Positions 29,428 to 31,816 of a stretch of DNA of 31,816 nt are shown here, piece after piece. Position numbers and translations under genes: made by a program. Each line of letters opens with the position of its first letter. The stretch's first letter is position 1. The stretch covers positions 1 through 31,816 of the IMG/VR virus record IMGVR_UViG_3300007538_005612. One strand, written 5' to 3'. The notes beneath the pieces are model-generated. The model saw nothing but the letters and a program-made list of their open reading frames with translations. It made no database searches and was not told where the DNA came from. This DNA is from a virus.

Positions 29428-29782
29428 TTACAACCACACTCCCTTCAAATCCCTGATTTCTAATTAAGTTTATACCAATAGCACGGTGACCTTCTTTTTC
29501 AGGGTCCATGTCGTTAATCAAATATCTTGGACCTCGTTCAATACCCATAACAATTTGATTAAATGGTATTGCATATTTTTGAAGTTCTTTTAATGTGTGA
29601 GTATAATACTCAGATGGTCTTGCAGTTGTAAACACAACATGGTGACCCTCATCATACCATTTTCTAATTGAGTTCGCAACTGATTCAACAACCTCAGGTT
29701 CAGTTGTTAAAAGTTCGTCAAATTTTCTGTAAACTAATAAAGTACCATCAATATCAATAAAATATGTGTTTTTTTTCTGCAT
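29420..29782 (-). CDS. HAD-superfamily phosphatase-like protein
   Basis: A 120-residue compact HAD hydrolase. Motif I is FIDIDGTL (D10 nucleophile, D12), motif II VVFTTARP (T52/T53), and the last acidic motif LINDMDP (D91, D93). There is no large cap domain. The small size and TTARP/NDMD layout resemble phage and bacterial phosphatases of the polynucleotide or sugar-phosphate type; the substrate cannot be decided. Its ATG directly follows a terminator T run. Confidence 0.85.
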   Translation of the reverse strand: MQKKNTYFIDIDGTLLVYRKFDELLTTEPEVVESVANSIRKWYDEGHHVVFTTARPSEYYTHTLKELQKYAIPFNQIVMGIERGPRYLINDMDPEKEGHRAIGINLIRNQGFEGSVVVND

Positions 29783-29811
29783 AAAAAAAACCTACTAAAA
29801 TAGTAGGTTTT
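29783..29811 (-). terminator. Terminator abutting the HAD gene start
   Basis: An 11-bp stem (AAAACCTACTA / TAGTAGGTTTT, 29787-29811) with an AAA loop is followed on the minus strand by T up to the HAD ATG. It ends the PspC transcript. Confidence 0.85.
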
Positions 29812-29816
29812 GTAAA

Positions 29817-30005
29817 CTATATCACATCATTTTCATCTTCTTTTTGTTTTGTAAACATCCAAAGAATTAAGTATATCCAAAATGAACCTGTTGTCAATGT
29901 TAATACGAAAAATAGTCTGGGTAGGATTGGGTCAATATTGAAGTATTCACCCAATCCACCACAAACACCACCAATATATCCATCAGTCCTTGTTAAACGT
30001 TTCAT
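29817..30005 (-). CDS. PspC-domain protein
   Basis: A 62-residue protein that is essentially one PspC domain: MKRLTRTDGYIGGVCGGLGE with YFNIDPILPRLFFVLT, then a membrane segment (SFWIYLILWMF) and an acidic tail. PspC proteins sense or respond to inner-membrane stress in bacteria; the regulatory partners PspA/PspB are not present here. The start overlaps the preceding stop by 4 nt, and a terminator follows. Confidence 0.9.
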   Translation of the reverse strand: MKRLTRTDGYIGGVCGGLGEYFNIDPILPRLFFVLTLTTGSFWIYLILWMFTKQKEDENDVI

Positions 30006-30244
30006 ATCAAGAGAGTATCAATGTCAATGTTTTTAGAGTTTAGAATTCTGTGGAATTCATCTCTAACCTTCTGATATGTGTCAACAACATTATCAGGTGT
30101 ATCATCACTCGCATATTTGATGTTGCTTCTGAGATATTGGTCAATATCCCAAAGTGCAATTGTCATATCTAAAGACTTAACCGCTCTGTCATGAGCAACT
30201 CTATCGTCAATGTCATTCAAATCAAAAATTAGTTTCGCTTTCAT
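30002..30244 (-). CDS. Small conserved phage protein
   Basis: An 80-residue acidic protein beginning MKAKLIFDLNDIDDRVAHDR and continuing SLDMTIALWDIDQYLRSNIK. This pattern (FDLND, ALWD, LRS) is familiar from many phages but has no known function. I chose the ATG at 30244; a longer frame from TTG at 30262 would run through the promoter -7 box. It overlaps the PspC start by 4 nt. Confidence 0.7.
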   Translation of the reverse strand: MKAKLIFDLNDIDDRVAHDRAVKSLDMTIALWDIDQYLRSNIKYASDDTPDNVVDTYQKVRDEFHRILNSKNIDIDTLLI

Positions 30245-30248
30245 ACCA

Positions 30249-30280
30249 CAAAGATACATCAAAATTTATTAATTACCAAA
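30249..30280 (-). promoter_or_regulatory. Bacteroidota-type promoter
   Basis: On the minus strand TTTG (30280-30277), 20 nt, then TATCTTTG (30256-30249), 4 nt before the ATG at 30244. It lies across the end of the upstream gene. The geometry implies a leaderless or near-leaderless message. Confidence 0.7.
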
Positions 30281-31485
30281 TTTGTTTCAGATGAAGGATA
30301 AAAAACCATTCTGTTATTTAAATTTATATCTTCAACATGTTTTGACAATCTCCTCATAATCTCTTGCTGATATTCAAAATTGTGAGTTATTTGACCAACA
30401 GGAACACCAACAAAAACAACTTTAGGTCCAAATAGTTTTAATCTAATTCTTTCATACCAAGACAATTTTGTTGCATGCCTTAATTGTTTTTCAAACATGG
30501 TTAATTTATTCTCAAAATCTGATTCAATGTGACCATCATATGTGTGTGACATAACCGTATTATCATGATAATCTTCTTCTTCAATCATTACTTCAGGTGC
30601 AGGAACAGCTTCCTCAATAGGTTGAGGTTCATACTGACTCTCCTTAATATTTTCAAGTTTATCAAACTCATTAACCAAATTTGGATAAGTCTTAACAATA
30701 AAATCATAATTTGATATATAATTTTTGTTATCGTCCAAAATAAGTTTAATTACATCACTTTCAATGTTTAAGAATGCACTGTCAGTTCTTTCATCAGCCT
30801 CATTATAAATTTGGAAATTACCGTTATGGTTAACGTAATCACCTGGAGATGGTTTTTCACAATATATTGCACATTTAAAAGAGTCTTCTTTATTAATTAG
30901 ATAGTACAGGTTACCATTCCTTGAATATCTAGCAAAATGGTGAGGATTACTCTTTGATGCGGTACACCATTTTGTTGCCGAACCATACTTTAAAGAAGCT
31001 CCAAATGTTAAAGGTTTAATGATTAACCATTTATCATTATCTAAAACAACATGTGCCGAACTTGACACCTCCTTCTCCAAAAACTTAATGTTGGCAATTC
31101 GGGCTTGTTCATACAACTCATCAAGTCCTTTATATGATGAAATATCAGGATTTTGAATACGATTGTTTTTGTGATGTTCATTGTGTTGATTAATCATGTC
31201 AATATCCACAAAATTCAAAACATTAAAAATCACATCATTTAATAATTTAACATCAAAATATCCCAAATTTTTAAGTTCATCCTCATCAACATATTCTTTA
31301 ACATTATCAACATAATATGAATAATCTTCATCATATTTTTTTACAAACTCAGTATTTAACCTCTTATATTCTTTAATAAGAAGAGGTATATACTTTGATG
31401 ACCCTTTGGGATGCAACTTAGAAATAATATCAATGATACTGATATTTAATTCAGGGTGCTGTATTTTTAATTCTCTTTTTCCCAT
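30259..31485 (-). CDS. Phage protein with GSATKWCTA-type domain
   Basis: A 408-residue protein from the ATG at 31485; an in-frame TTG at 31494 would add three residues. Residues about 150-235 hold a domain frequent in phages: WLIIKPLTFGASLKYGSATK then WCTASKSNPHHFARYSRNGN and LYYLINKEDSFKCAIYCE. The WCTA and NLYYLI blocks are characteristic, but no biochemical role is established. A Pro/Glu-rich linker (EEAVPAPEVMIEEED) leads to a C-terminal region with FGPKVVFVGVPVG. Family function unknown. Confidence 0.65.
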   Translation of the reverse strand: MGKRELKIQHPELNISIIDIISKLHPKGSSKYIPLLIKEYKRLNTEFVKKYDEDYSYYVDNVKEYVDEDELKNLGYFDVKLLNDVIFNVLNFVDIDMINQHNEHHKNNRIQNPDISSYKGLDELYEQARIANIKFLEKEVSSSAHVVLDNDKWLIIKPLTFGASLKYGSATKWCTASKSNPHHFARYSRNGNLYYLINKEDSFKCAIYCEKPSPGDYVNHNGNFQIYNEADERTDSAFLNIESDVIKLILDDNKNYISNYDFIVKTYPNLVNEFDKLENIKESQYEPQPIEEAVPAPEVMIEEEDYHDNTVMSHTYDGHIESDFENKLTMFEKQLRHATKLSWYERIRLKLFGPKVVFVGVPVGQITHNFEYQQEIMRRLSKHVEDINLNNRMVFYPSSETNLVINKF

Positions 31486-31486
31486 T

Positions 31487-31816
31487 TTAATCAATTATTT
31501 CAATGTAAGTGTGAGGAATTTGAACTCTAACACATGTTTGTGGTTGTCCTTCATTCATCAAAAAATTATTAATATATCCCATCATATTGGCAGAACCAAT
31601 TGGGTTAGCTGAGTGAACTAAAACAGTCGGAAATGGAAAAGTGTGTTTTTTCTTTTCACCTCTACCCAACAAAATCCAGTCAGGGTTTAAATCGTAGAAA
31701 TGGTCTACCAACCATTTGGCACAATCATAACCCGTCATTTCTTTAATGTTTTGATAATCCAAAGTATAGTTGGGGGAAACATTGTTATGATATTCTTCCA
31801 TTGCAGTATCACCCAA
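31487..31816 (-). CDS. Hypothetical protein, C-terminal part (5' truncated by window)
   Basis: 109 residues are visible; the frame is open to the right edge, so the start may be outside. It contains TLDYQNIKEMTGYDCAKWLV, DLNPDWILLGRGEKKKHTFP and ends THTYIEIID-like (PHTYIEIID). No family recognised. Its stop lies between the alternative starts of the next gene, so the two are closely coupled. Confidence 0.55.
   Translation of the reverse strand: MGDTAMEEYHNNVSPNYTLDYQNIKEMTGYDCAKWLVDHFYDLNPDWILLGRGEKKKHTFPFPTVLVHSANPIGSANMMGYINNFLMNEGQPQTCVRVQIPHTYIEIID

Overview
This window looks like part of the genome of a T4-like (contractile-tail, Caudoviricetes) phage that infects a member of the Bacteroidota. 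Evidence for a T4-like phage: recognisable homologues of the T4 gp5 baseplate spike/hub, gp17 terminase, gp20 portal, gp21 prohead protease, gp22-like core and gp23 major capsid protein, the head genes in T4-like order. Evidence for a Bacteroidota host: low GC; almost no Shine-Dalgarno sequences; several copies of the Bacteroidota housekeeping promoter (TTTG, 19-21 nt, TAnnTTTG); a Clp ATPase with a Bacteroidota ClpC-type linker; and a tmRNA whose coding frame is set as in Bacteroidota. No integrase, tRNA cluster, CRISPR array or insertion sequence was seen.

Layout. 1-4.8 kb (+): baseplate/virion genes and a small basic protein. 4.9-6.2 kb: methylglyoxal synthase, a DUF5872/zinc-ribbon protein and two small genes. 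6.2-15.7 kb (-): head module, read right to left as terminase, portal, two unknown proteins, protease, DUF4494-like protein, acidic core, major capsid; a lone + strand gene for ribosomal protein bS21 sits inside it. 15.8-21.6 kb (-): acidic or small accessory proteins, a nucleotidyltransferase and a KTSC protein. 21.7-27.1 kb: Hsp20, an N-domain-less ClpC, an M20/M42-type metallopeptidase, an unknown protein and a tmRNA with a structured leader. 27.1-31.8 kb (-): a membrane protein, an M23 peptidase with a probable nested gene, a GAF-like membrane protein, DUF2061, a HAD phosphatase, PspC and unknown phage proteins.

How it fits together. Most structural and small minus-strand genes start just downstream of TATTTATW, a candidate phage promoter. 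The metabolic and stress genes (methylglyoxal synthase, clp, peptidase, tmRNA, the 30.0 kb gene) instead carry host-type promoter elements. The strongest idea is that the phage brings its own translation and protein-quality-control kit: bS21 to modify ribosomes, tmRNA with an unusual long tag to rescue stalled ones, a trimmed ClpC that keeps the ClpP-docking loop, Hsp20 as holdase and a peptidase. Hsp20 and clp are divergent across a region with two copies of GACAAAWTGTC flanking an inverted repeat. A second idea is that several unrelated proteins share a short helix ending in LxE, the cleavage rule of T4-type prohead proteases, and may be packaged inside the head.

All identifications come from reading the sequence; no database search was run.
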